From assembly GCA_024680365.1 (NCBI GenBank), contig JAILCN010000143.1:1-59161 (forward strand): DNA of 59,161 nt, given 5' to 3'. The translations under genes were made by a program, and so were the position numbers. Source of the DNA: Solobacterium sp. (GTDB lineage: Bacteria > Bacillota_I > Bacilli_A > Erysipelotrichales > Erysipelotrichaceae). Numbering within the stretch: position 1 is the first letter of the stretch; the number at the start of each line of letters is the position of its first letter. This document shows, piece after piece, positions 24,161 through 31,763 of this stretch. Under the pieces are notes generated by a model, which saw only the letters and a program-made list of their open reading frames with translations, made no database searches and was not told the DNA's origin.

Positions 24161-25663
24161 ATGGAGAAGCAGAGAACATACATTGCGATCGATCTGAAAA
24201 GCTTTTATGCCAGTGTCGAGTGCCGGGAAAGAGGACTGGACCCGCTGACGACAAATCTGGTCGTGGCTGACGCGGAACGGACGGACAAGACGATCTGTCT
24301 TGCCGTTTCACCCTCCCTGAAGGCATACGGACTGCCCGGCAGATGCCGTCTGTTTGAAGTTGTGCAGAAGACAAAAGAGATCAACCGGAAACGGCGGGAA
24401 TATAACTATATGAAGCCGTTCAGGGGAAAGAGTACAGATGCCGGTGAACTGGCAGCTGATCCGTTTCTGGAGCTGGATTATATTACCGCTGTGCCGCGCA
24501 TGGCGTATTATATGGAATACAGCACACGGATCTATCAGGTCTATCTGAAATATATTGCCCCGGAAGATATCCATGTCTATTCCATCGATGAAGTCTTCAT
24601 GGATGTGACGGAGTATCTGCATTCCTTCGGTGTCAGCGCGCATGAGCTTGCCCTGCGCATGATCCGCGATGTTCTGGAAACGACCGGCATTACGGCGACA
24701 GCCGGCATTGGTCCGAACATGTTTCTGGCTAAATGTGCGATGGACATTGTCGCCAAGCATATTCCTGCCGACGCGGACGGTGTGCGCATCGCCGAACTGG
24801 ATGAACATGGTTTTCGGAAACAGCTCTGGACGCATGAGCCGCTGACAGACTTCTGGCGGATCGGCAGAGGCACTGCCCGGAAGCTGAATGAGATCGGTGT
24901 CATGACGATGGGTGATATCGCAAGGATGTCATTGGATCCAAAGGGCGAAGAGACATTATATAAACTGTTCGGCGTCAATGCCGAGCTGATCATTGACCAT
25001 GCCTGGGGCATTGAACCGTGTACCATGCCGGCAGTCAAGGCATATAAACCGGCTGTGAACTCGCTCGGCAGCGGTCAGGTGCTGATGAAGCCGTATTCAT
25101 TTGAAAAAGGAAAGCTCATCGTCAAGGAAATGGCTGAGTCTCTGTCACTGGATCTGACGGAAAAGAAGCTGGTCTGCGACGGTATTGTCCTGCATGTGGG
25201 CTATGACGCTGCCAATCTTGCGGACGGTGCGTACCGCGGCAGGGTAAGTCAGACATGGTACGGGAAAGCAGTCCCGAAGGGTGCCCACGGCACCTGCCGG
25301 CTGAAGTTTCCGTCCTCTTCCACAAAGATGATCAGGGAAGCAGCGCTCCAGATCTATGAAGCGGAATGTGATCCGGTGCTGATGATCCGCCGGTTTGATA
25401 TCAGCGCGCTGAATGTGAGACCGGAAGAAAAAGCAGCAGAGCAGACAGTCTATGCCCAGATGGATCTGTTCAGTGATCACAGCAAAGAAAAAGAAAACGA
25501 CGCGAAAGAAAAAGAAGCGCTGAAGAAAGAAAAAGAAGCGCAGAAGGCAATGATCGCCATACGGCAGAAATACGGAAAGAACGCGGTCATCAAAGGCATG
25601 GATCTGCAGGACGGGGCAACAGCGAAAGAACGAAACAAACAGATCGGGGGACACAAGGCATGA
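24161..25663 (+). CDS. Y-family DNA polymerase (UmuC/UvrX type)
   Basis: 500 aa from ATG 24161; an in-frame ATG at 24152 lies inside the -10. Translesion polymerase: catalytic Asp11 in AIDLKSFYASVE and Asp143-Glu144 in YSIDEVFMD, helix-hairpin-helix at about 230-260 (FWRIGRGTARKLNEIG), and a little-finger domain. A beta-clamp motif QMDLF is at 433-437, followed by a highly charged EKE/KKE-rich tail. The 4-base overlap with a YolD-like gene is the classic UvrX-YolD pairing. No LexA or DinR box was recognised at the promoter. Confidence 0.94.
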   Translation: MEKQRTYIAIDLKSFYASVECRERGLDPLTTNLVVADAERTDKTICLAVSPSLKAYGLPGRCRLFEVVQKTKEINRKRREYNYMKPFRGKSTDAGELAADPFLELDYITAVPRMAYYMEYSTRIYQVYLKYIAPEDIHVYSIDEVFMDVTEYLHSFGVSAHELALRMIRDVLETTGITATAGIGPNMFLAKCAMDIVAKHIPADADGVRIAELDEHGFRKQLWTHEPLTDFWRIGRGTARKLNEIGVMTMGDIARMSLDPKGEETLYKLFGVNAELIIDHAWGIEPCTMPAVKAYKPAVNSLGSGQVLMKPYSFEKGKLIVKEMAESLSLDLTEKKLVCDGIVLHVGYDAANLADGAYRGRVSQTWYGKAVPKGAHGTCRLKFPSSSTKMIREAALQIYEAECDPVLMIRRFDISALNVRPEEKAAEQTVYAQMDLFSDHSKEKENDAKEKEALKKEKEAQKAMIAIRQKYGKNAVIKGMDLQDGATAKERNKQIGGHKA

Positions 25664-26094
25664 CCTGGAAAGATCCGCACCGTTATGATGATATGATCGA
25701 TATGGAGCGGCCAGTGTCAAAGACGCACAGACCGATGCCGATGGCAGAACGCGCTGCCCAGTTTTCGCCGTTTGCGGCACTGACCGGCTATGACGCGGCG
25801 GTCAGAGAAACGGCAAGACTGACCGAAGAGAAGAAAGAACTGAGCGAAGAGAAAAAGGAAGAACTGAACCGGAAGCTGCAGTATCTTGCAAGTCAGAAAG
25901 AACCGCCTGCCGCAGTCCGTTATTTTGAAAGAGACAAGATCAAGGAAGGCGGCGCCTACAGAACATATACCGGCTTTCTGAAAAAGACAGATGTACTGTC
26001 GGGAAGGCTCATCTTCACCGACGGCATGATCATAGAACTCGGCGATATTGTGGAAATCGAATCGCCCTGCATGGAGGAAATCGCAGATGTTTGA
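25660..26094 (+). CDS. YolD-like protein, partner of the Y-family polymerase
   Basis: 144 aa, starting in the ATGA overlap with the polymerase. Family features: RPVSKTHRPMPMAERAAQFSPFAAL followed by a charged coiled coil (ARLTEEKKELSEEKKEEL), then a beta-rich YolD domain (GAYRTYTGFLKK, LIFTDGMIIELGDIVEIE). YolD proteins travel with UvrX-type polymerases and are thought to act as UmuD-like accessory factors. Biochemistry is little known. Confidence 0.85.
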   Translation: MTWKDPHRYDDMIDMERPVSKTHRPMPMAERAAQFSPFAALTGYDAAVRETARLTEEKKELSEEKKEELNRKLQYLASQKEPPAAVRYFERDKIKEGGAYRTYTGFLKKTDVLSGRLIFTDGMIIELGDIVEIESPCMEEIADV

Positions 26095-26311
26095 AGTACT
26101 GATGGCCCTGATCTCGGGCTACACCGCAAAGGAAGAAGAGGAGATCTCATTTGAATCAAGACTCAGAGAAGATCTGGGCATGGATGATTCTGATTTCTTT
26201 ATGATGAGGTATTCACTGCAGAATACCCTGGACTGTGATATTTCTGAAGAAGAAATGAATCAGATGCAGACAGTCATGGATATTCTGAAATTCGCCCAGG
26301 AAAAGGCATAG
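26087..26311 (+). CDS. Acyl-carrier-protein-like small protein
   Basis: 74 aa from ATG 26087 behind GGAGG, overlapping YolD by 8 bases. The helical pattern and the end DCDISEEEMNQMQTVMDILKFAQE fit an ACP fold (compare the I-P-D-E-E-x-x-x-x-x-T-V-x-D pattern). The site where the phosphopantetheine serine would sit reads LGMDDSDFF: Ser35 is present but the usual DSL is DSD. It may be a divergent ACP or one that is not modified. Its place between a DNA-repair protein and a nitroreductase is unexplained. Confidence 0.65.
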   Translation: MFEVLMALISGYTAKEEEEISFESRLREDLGMDDSDFFMMRYSLQNTLDCDISEEEMNQMQTVMDILKFAQEKA

Positions 26312-26319
26312 GAGGAAAT

Positions 26320-26835
26320 ATGGAACTGAATGATGTGATTCTTACCCGCTGCTCGGTCAGAAAGTTCGCGGACAAAATGATCGAAGACGAAAAACTGCTG
26401 GAAGTGATCAGCACGGCATGCGTTGCCCCGACTGCCAAAAACAGTCAGGCATTCCGGATCTATGTCATCCGCAGTGAAGAGGGGATCGCGAAGATCCGCG
26501 AGCTTTCCCGCTGCGCATTCAATGCGCCTGTCGTTCTTCTGTTTACTTATAACAAAGAAGAGGAATGGAAGAATCCGTTTGAGGAAGGCGTGACATCCGG
26601 CATTGAAGACGCTTCGATCGTTGCGACATACGCGATGCTGAAGGCGGCTGAGCTGGGTCTTGGCACATGCTGGGTCAACTACTTCCCGAACACGGAAACG
26701 GAAAAAGCATTCGGGATCCCGGAAACGGAGAGAAGCGTGCTGCTGATGCCGGTCGGCTATCCGGCTGATGACGCGAAGCCTTCGCCGATGCATGATCAGA
26801 AGCGGCCGCTGAACGAACTGGTCAGAACGATATGA
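26320..26835 (+). CDS. Nitroreductase-family FMN oxidoreductase
   Basis: 171 aa behind AGGAGG, 8 bases after the ACP-like gene. It has the FMN-binding RCSVRKFADKMIEDE opening, VAPTAKNSQAFRIYVI, EDASIVATYAMLKAAELGLGTCWVNYF and a final PVGYPADDAKP. It is at the short end for the family. Nitroreductases use NAD(P)H to reduce nitro groups or quinones; the natural substrate is unknown. End of the polymerase operon. Confidence 0.93.
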   Translation: MELNDVILTRCSVRKFADKMIEDEKLLEVISTACVAPTAKNSQAFRIYVIRSEEGIAKIRELSRCAFNAPVVLLFTYNKEEEWKNPFEEGVTSGIEDASIVATYAMLKAAELGLGTCWVNYFPNTETEKAFGIPETERSVLLMPVGYPADDAKPSPMHDQKRPLNELVRTI

Positions 26836-26860
26836 AAAAAACCGCGCGAGCGGTTTTCTT
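26836..26860. terminator. Bidirectional terminator between nitroreductase and ftsH
   Basis: AAAACCGC-GCGA-GCGGTTTT, with T-rich sequence on both exits. Confidence 0.88.
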
Positions 26861-28716
26861 TAGGCTTCGATTGTTTCTGCTTCAGCTTCTTCCGGCCTGT
26901 TTTCAAGAATGTTCATGAACTCTTCACCGGTGATCGTTTCCTTCTCGTACAGGTATTTTGAGATCCTTTCGAGATCGTCACGGTGATCGCTCAGAAGTTT
27001 CTTTGCCTTATCATGCTGGGTCCTGACAAGAGCAACGACCTTGCGGTCAATGTCCGCTGCCGTTTCATCTGAACATGCCAGCGAGGCATCGCCGCCGAGA
27101 TATTTGTTGTTGATGGATTCCATTGCGACCATGTCGAAGTCTTCCGACATGCCGTACTGGGTGATCATCGCTCTGGCAACTCTGGTCGCCTGCTGAATAT
27201 CGTTGGAGGCACCGGTCGTTACCGTGCCGAACATGACTTCTTCGGCAGCTCTGCCGCCGGTCAGCGTCGCGATCCGGTTTTCGAGTTCTTCCTTCGTGTA
27301 CAGATAGTGGTTGCCTTCCTCGACCTGCATGGTGTAGCCGAGAGCGCCGCTGGTACGCGGAATGATCGTGATCTTCTGGACCGGAGCGCTGTGAGTCTGC
27401 AGGGCTGCGACGAGGGCGTGGCCGACTTCGTGGCAGGAAACACGCCATTTTTCTTCATCGGTGAGGATCGCGTTCTTTTTCTGATAGCCGGCGAAGACGA
27501 CTTCGATGCTTTCCTCGAGATCTTTCTGGGTCACTGTGCTGCGGCCTTCGCGGACTGCCCGCAGCGCTGCTTCATTGACGATGTTGGCCAGTTCGGCACC
27601 GGATGCGCCGGATGCCATTCTGGCGATAACGTTATAGTCAATGCCCCGTTCCGTCTTCACTTTCTGCGCATGTACTTTCAGGATCGCTTCTCTTCCCTGC
27701 AGGTCAGGGAGTTCCACCGGTACGCGTCTGTCGAAGCGGCCGGGTCTTAACAGGGCAGGGTCAAGGGATTCCGGACGGTTGGTGGCAGCCAGGATGACAA
27801 CGCCGTTGTTTCCTTCAAAGCCGTCCATTTCGGTGAGCAGCTGGTTGAGCGTCTGTTCACGCTCGTCGTTGCCGCCGATGTTGCTGGTGTTGCGCTTGCC
27901 GCCGATGGCGTCGATCTCATCGATGAATACGATGCACGGCGCTTTTTCTTTTGCGGTCTTGAACAGGTCTCTGACCTTGGAAGCACCCATGCCGACGAAC
28001 ATCTCTACGAATTCAGAACCGGAGATGGACAGGAACGGTACGTTGGATTCACCGGCGACTGCTTTCGCCAGCATCGTTTTGCCGGTTCCCGGCGGGCCGA
28101 CCAGCAGGATGCCTTTCGGCATTGTCGCGCCGATCGTCTTGTAGCGGCTTGGATCATGCAGATAGGTGACGATCTCCTGCAGACTTTCCTTGGCTTCGTC
28201 TTCACCCGCGACGTCTGCGAAGCGGATCATATTCTCGCCTTTGACATATTCTCTGGCATTGGACTTGCCCATGTTGAAGATGCTTCCGCCGCCGGCACCC
28301 ATGCCGCTTCTGCGGAACAGATTCAGCAGGAACGTGGCGATCAGCAGAGGGACCAGCCAGGTGGAGAACAGGGATGCGAGCGAGGAACTCTGCTCGACGA
28401 TGTTCGCCTTGAAGTCCACGTTGGCAGCCTGCAGACGCTCGGTCAGTCCCGGATCGTTCATGATGCCGGTCTGATACACGGTGTCGCCGTTTTTCTTTAC
28501 GTAATAGATCTTGTTGGACATGACTTCAACTTCTTTGATCTCGTTGTTTTCCGTCTCTTTGATGAAGGTTGAGTAATTGACTTCCTTCACTTCTCTGTTC
28601 TGCAGATTCGGAAAGAGAAAGAGGTTGAACATCATGACGATCAGAGTAACGATCGCATAATAATATATGATCGGTTTTTTCTGATTGTTGTCTTGTTTGT
28701 TGTTGGGATTGCTCAT
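26860..28716 (-). CDS. ftsH: ATP-dependent zinc metalloprotease FtsH
   Basis: 618 aa behind GGAGG. Membrane-bound AAA+ protease for quality control. Two N-terminal helices (about 16-36 and 113-135) flank an extracytoplasmic domain. Walker A GPPGTGKT (207-214), Walker [37 protein letters not shown] (written in part), Zn motif HEVGH (429-433). The C-terminal helices are normal. It is transcribed alone, with a CIRCE element between promoter and start, so it probably belongs to the HrcA heat-shock regulon. Confidence 0.98.
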   Translation of the reverse strand: MSNPNNKQDNNQKKPIIYYYAIVTLIVMMFNLFLFPNLQNREVKEVNYSTFIKETENNEIKEVEVMSNKIYYVKKNGDTVYQTGIMNDPGLTERLQAANVDFKANIVEQSSSLASLFSTWLVPLLIATFLLNLFRRSGMGAGGGSIFNMGKSNAREYVKGENMIRFADVAGEDEAKESLQEIVTYLHDPSRYKTIGATMPKGILLVGPPGTGKTMLAKAVAGESNVPFLSISGSEFVEMFVGMGASKVRDLFKTAKEKAPCIVFIDEIDAIGGKRNTSNIGGNDEREQTLNQLLTEMDGFEGNNGVVILAATNRPESLDPALLRPGRFDRRVPVELPDLQGREAILKVHAQKVKTERGIDYNVIARMASGASGAELANIVNEAALRAVREGRSTVTQKDLEESIEVVFAGYQKKNAILTDEEKWRVSCHEVGHALVAALQTHSAPVQKITIIPRTSGALGYTMQVEEGNHYLYTKEELENRIATLTGGRAAEEVMFGTVTTGASNDIQQATRVARAMITQYGMSEDFDMVAMESINNKYLGGDASLACSDETAADIDRKVVALVRTQHDKAKKLLSDHRDDLERISKYLYEKETITGEEFMNILENRPEEAEAETIEA

Positions 28717-28740
28717 GGTTATACCTCCCGTGTATACAGT

Positions 28741-28767
28741 TTAGCACACTTTCTTGTAGAGTGCTAA
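28741..28767. promoter_or_regulatory. CIRCE (HrcA-binding) element upstream of ftsH
   Basis: TTAGCACAC-N9-GAGTGCTAA matches the CIRCE consensus TTAGCACTC-N9-GAGTGCTAA with one mismatch and the exact 9-base spacer. It lies 25 bases before the ftsH start, immediately downstream of a minus-strand CATAAT (28773-28768). Confidence 0.88.
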
Positions 28768-28882
28768 ATTATGCTTTGATTAAGAAGACGGGGATCAGTT
28801 TCATTTATATCATTTGTAAAAAATGTAAATTATGTGAAATGTATTAAATCGTGTGTATGCTGTTAAATCAGTCAGTGATATT

Positions 28883-28891
28883 TGCTATACT
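28883..28891 (+). promoter_or_regulatory. Extended -10 promoter of the SseB-domain gene
   Basis: TGC-TATACT with the start expected near 28898. The AT-rich stretch between the CIRCE element and this box (28770-28880) holds no gene; it contains AAATGTAAA (28821-28829), the half-site of the palindrome before gdhA. Confidence 0.5.
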
Positions 28892-28912
28892 GAAATTAAT
28901 CAGAGAAAGAAC

Positions 28913-30163
28913 ATGAGTGAGAAATTAAAGTACTGGCTGGCATCAGTGTTTTTTACATTTGTATTTGAAATCTGTGTACTGCTGGGCGCCTTTTTTGTGA
29001 TGGAATTCCTGGACGGAGACGCGATCATTTTCCCGGATACGTATATTCCGCTTTTCATCGTGCTGACCGGCGGGCTGATCTCGCTTGCGGCGATCGCACT
29101 GCTCAACCGGGCACATGACAGGATCTTCGGCATTTCGGTAAATATGATGAAATTCGGACGCTGGGGCATGACAGCGCTTCTGATGGGGCTGATCATTATT
29201 GAGGCAGTGATGATCTGGTATTCCTACAAGATCGCGGTACGCAACAATTATATACAGGCAAATCAGATCGTCCGGGTGCTTTTTCTGATCCTGCTTGCCT
29301 TCGTCGCGGTCAGTATCTATGTCAGAAACTATGACAATCTGCGCAGCCGGATGGAGCGGATCGACCGGCTGGTCAGCGAAGGCAGCATCCATAAGCTGAG
29401 ACGCTTCGGCATGCTGGTGGAGAGCAGTGAGAAAAACGGACAGCTGCACGGACAGCTGCGGGGCAGTGCGAAGACGGGCGATGAAGTGAATGTTCTGTTC
29501 CCCGATACCGGAGATCTGCGGGCCAGGATCGCCGGATTGTTCACTGCAGAAGGCGAGATCCGTGAAGCGGAAAACATGGAAGTGACGATGGTGCTGGAAG
29601 GCAAGGACGGCAGAACGATCGGACCGCTGGTGCAGTATACCGTGGTGACTGACGTTGATCCTGCCGCATCGATGCGGAAGATCATCCGGGCAGAGAATCC
29701 CCGCCTGAACGCGATGCTGTACGGACTTGCCGGGCATCATGAAGATGATTTCTTCATGAGCACGTTTATCTATGATATGTGCCATGCGGCATTTATCGTT
29801 CCATCTCCTTCTTCCGGACCGACTTTTGCGCATGATATTGTCGATGTTCCGGATACTCCTCTGCATTCTTTCCTGACTGTCTCGTCAGATGCGTCAAAGG
29901 ACATGCGGGCAGTCGCTGTGTTCACTGACTGGAACAAGCTGCGAAGCTATCCGCCGGCAGTGCGCAGGGAAGGCATGCAGTGCACGCTGATGCGCTTCTG
30001 TGACATCATCCGGCACCTGAAGGAAAAAGACACCGGATTAATCATCAATCCGGGCTGCGGAAATACCTTCTACCTCAGCCGGACGATGATCGATTCGATC
30101 GTTGCCCTCGAAGGATACCAGGAAGAATTCGGCGCATCGTATTCGGCTGTTTCCCAGGACTGA
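28913..30163 (+). CDS. Membrane protein with C-terminal SseB-like domain
   Basis: 416 aa from ATG 28913 behind AGAGAAAGA; a start further upstream would precede the promoter. Four hydrophobic helices lie in the first 140 residues (WLASVFFTFVFEICVLLGAFF; YIPLFIVLTGGLISLAAIALL; ALLMGLIIIEAVMIW; VLFLILLAFVAVSIYV, written as separate helices). A soluble middle follows. The end (about 330-410) matches the SseB N-terminal domain: MRAVAVFTDWNKLRSYPPA and GLIINPGCGNTFYLSRTMI. SseB domains are cytoplasmic modules of unclear role, so the pairing with a membrane anchor is unusual. Confidence 0.75.
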   Translation: MSEKLKYWLASVFFTFVFEICVLLGAFFVMEFLDGDAIIFPDTYIPLFIVLTGGLISLAAIALLNRAHDRIFGISVNMMKFGRWGMTALLMGLIIIEAVMIWYSYKIAVRNNYIQANQIVRVLFLILLAFVAVSIYVRNYDNLRSRMERIDRLVSEGSIHKLRRFGMLVESSEKNGQLHGQLRGSAKTGDEVNVLFPDTGDLRARIAGLFTAEGEIREAENMEVTMVLEGKDGRTIGPLVQYTVVTDVDPAASMRKIIRAENPRLNAMLYGLAGHHEDDFFMSTFIYDMCHAAFIVPSPSSGPTFAHDIVDVPDTPLHSFLTVSSDASKDMRAVAVFTDWNKLRSYPPAVRREGMQCTLMRFCDIIRHLKEKDTGLIINPGCGNTFYLSRTMIDSIVALEGYQEEFGASYSAVSQD

Positions 30164-30168
30164 TCACC

Positions 30169-30206
30169 AGGCTGTTTCCAGAACGGAACAGCTTTTCTTT
30201 TTGTCT
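30169..30206 (+). terminator. Terminator of the SseB-domain gene
   Basis: GCTGTTTCC pairs with GGAACAGC (one bulged T) around AGAAC, followed by TTTTCTTTTTG. Confidence 0.75.
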
Positions 30207-30211
30207 GTCAG

Positions 30212-30231
30212 AAATGTAAAAATTTACATTT
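30212..30231. promoter_or_regulatory. Palindrome upstream of the gdhA promoter
   Basis: AAATGTAAA, a central AA, and TTTACATTT form a 9-bp-arm palindrome ending 10 bases before the -35. That position suits an activator or a repressor. It is not a standard GlnR box (TGTNA-N7-TNACA), because the spacing is 4 rather than 7. Confidence 0.5.
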
Positions 30232-30241
30232 GAAGAAAATC

Positions 30242-30270
30242 TTTTCATTTCGAAAATATAGGTATAAAAT
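30242..30270 (+). promoter_or_regulatory. gdhA promoter
   Basis: TTTTCA (30242-30247), a 17-base spacer and TAAAAT (30265-30270). It leaves a leader of about 78 bases. Confidence 0.5.
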
Positions 30271-30278
30271 AATCCCGT

Positions 30279-30308
30279 TGCAGAAGAACGAAAGCGGTTT
30301 CTTCTGCA
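30279..30308 (+). promoter_or_regulatory. Strong hairpin at the 5' end of the gdhA leader
   Basis: TGCAGAAGAA (30279-30288) pairs perfectly with TTCTTCTGCA (30299-30308) around a 10-base loop. It starts about 2 bases from the predicted transcript start. No T-tract follows, so a stabilising or regulatory leader hairpin is more likely than a terminator. Confidence 0.6.
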
Positions 30309-30354
30309 GAGTATCTGAGTCATTCATCAGACATGAAACAGGAGGATATGTACA

Positions 30355-31701
30355 ATGAATGCTTATGTAGAGAGAGTTATCGCCGAAACAAAGACAAAGA
30401 ATGCACAGGAGCCCGAATTCCTTCAGACAGTGGAAGAAGTTCTGACATCGATCGAACCGGTCATCACAAAACATCCGGAATACGAAGAAGCAGCTCTGCT
30501 GGAAAGAATCGTCGAGCCTGAGCGTACAATTGAATTCCGTGTAACATGGACAGATGATGCCGGCAAGGCACATGTCAACAGAGGCTACCGCGTACAGTTC
30601 AACGGCGCGATCGGACCATACAAGGGAGGTATTCGTTTCCATCCTTCTGTCAATCTTGGAATTCTCAAATTCCTCGGCTTCGAGCAGATCTTCAAGAACA
30701 GCCTGACGACACTGCCGATCGGCGGCGGCAAGGGCGGTTCCGACTTTGACCCTCACGGAAAATCCAATGCTGAGATCATGCGTTTCTGCCAGGCTTTCAT
30801 GACAGAGCTGCAGAGACACATCGGTCCTTCCACAGACGTTCCGGCTGGTGACATCGGTGTCGGCGGAAGAGAGATCGGCTATATGTTCGGCCAGTACAGA
30901 CGCATCCGCGACGCATATGACAACGGCGTCCTGACAGGCAAAGGCCTCGTCTACGGCGGCTCCCTGATCCGTCCGGAAGCAACCGGCTTCGGCGTCCTGT
31001 ATTACGCACAGCAGGTCTTCGCTCATGAAGGCGATGATATCAAGGGAAAGACATTCGCACTTTCCGGATACGGCAATGTTGCCTGGGGCGCAGCGAAGAA
31101 GATCGCTGAACTCGGCGGCAAGGCTGTCACGATATCCGGTCACAACGGATATGTCTATGATCCGGATGGAATCGTAACCGAAGAAAAGCTGAACTACCTG
31201 CTTGAAATGCGTGCTTCCAGAAATGCCAACGTCAAGATGTACGCTGACAAGTTCGGCTGCGAATTCTTCGAAGGAAAGAAGCCGTATGAAGTCAAGGCTG
31301 ATGTTTACATTCCGTGTGCAACACAGAACGAAGTCGGCATGAAAGAAGCCCAGATGATCGTTGACGCTGGCGCGAAGTATTACTTCGAAGGCGCAAACAT
31401 GCCGGCAACCAACGAAGCTGTCAAGTTCCTGCAGGAGAAGGGCGTGATCGTCGGACCTGCAAAGGCAGTCAATGCCGGCGGCGTTGCCGTATCCGCTCTG
31501 GAAATGGCACAGAACGCGCAGCACTACGCATGGACAGCGGAAGAAGTTGACGCGAAGCTGAAGAACATTATGAAGTCCATTCATGACAACTCCGCTGCAG
31601 CAGCGGCAGAATACGGACTTGGCTATGACCTGGTCAAAGGCGCAAACATCGCCGGCTTCCAGAAAGTAGCTGACGCCATGATGGCTCAGGGCCTGTTCTG
31701 A
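30355..31701 (+). CDS. gdhA: NADP-type glutamate dehydrogenase
   Basis: 448 aa, the length of hexameric bacterial GDH, behind AGGAGG. It aminates 2-oxoglutarate to glutamate. Substrate region YKGGIRFHP and LPIGGGKGGSDFDP (catalytic Lys), then DVPAGDIGVGGREIGYMFG. A Rossmann domain with ALSGYGNVAWGAA follows; the C-terminus ends DAMMAQGLF. Start and end match the family. NADP preference is inferred from overall similarity to the 448-aa class. It is monocistronic, with an unusual leader and a strong terminator. Confidence 0.97.
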   Translation: MNAYVERVIAETKTKNAQEPEFLQTVEEVLTSIEPVITKHPEYEEAALLERIVEPERTIEFRVTWTDDAGKAHVNRGYRVQFNGAIGPYKGGIRFHPSVNLGILKFLGFEQIFKNSLTTLPIGGGKGGSDFDPHGKSNAEIMRFCQAFMTELQRHIGPSTDVPAGDIGVGGREIGYMFGQYRRIRDAYDNGVLTGKGLVYGGSLIRPEATGFGVLYYAQQVFAHEGDDIKGKTFALSGYGNVAWGAAKKIAELGGKAVTISGHNGYVYDPDGIVTEEKLNYLLEMRASRNANVKMYADKFGCEFFEGKKPYEVKADVYIPCATQNEVGMKEAQMIVDAGAKYYFEGANMPATNEAVKFLQEKGVIVGPAKAVNAGGVAVSALEMAQNAQHYAWTAEEVDAKLKNIMKSIHDNSAAAAAEYGLGYDLVKGANIAGFQKVADAMMAQGLF

Positions 31702-31714
31702 TCAGAAACCGGGG

Positions 31715-31740
31715 ACTGCGGAGAGATCCGCAGTTTTTTC
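31715..31740 (+). terminator. gdhA terminator
   Basis: ACTGCGGA-GAGA-TCCGCAGT followed by TTTTTTC. Confidence 0.92.
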
Positions 31741-31763
31741 TTTACCGAAAGGACGCAAAACGA

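Noticed and set aside
30212-30231. GlnR box before gdhA
   Set aside because: A GlnR site needs TGTNA-N7-TNACA; here the spacing between TGTAA and TTACA is 4.
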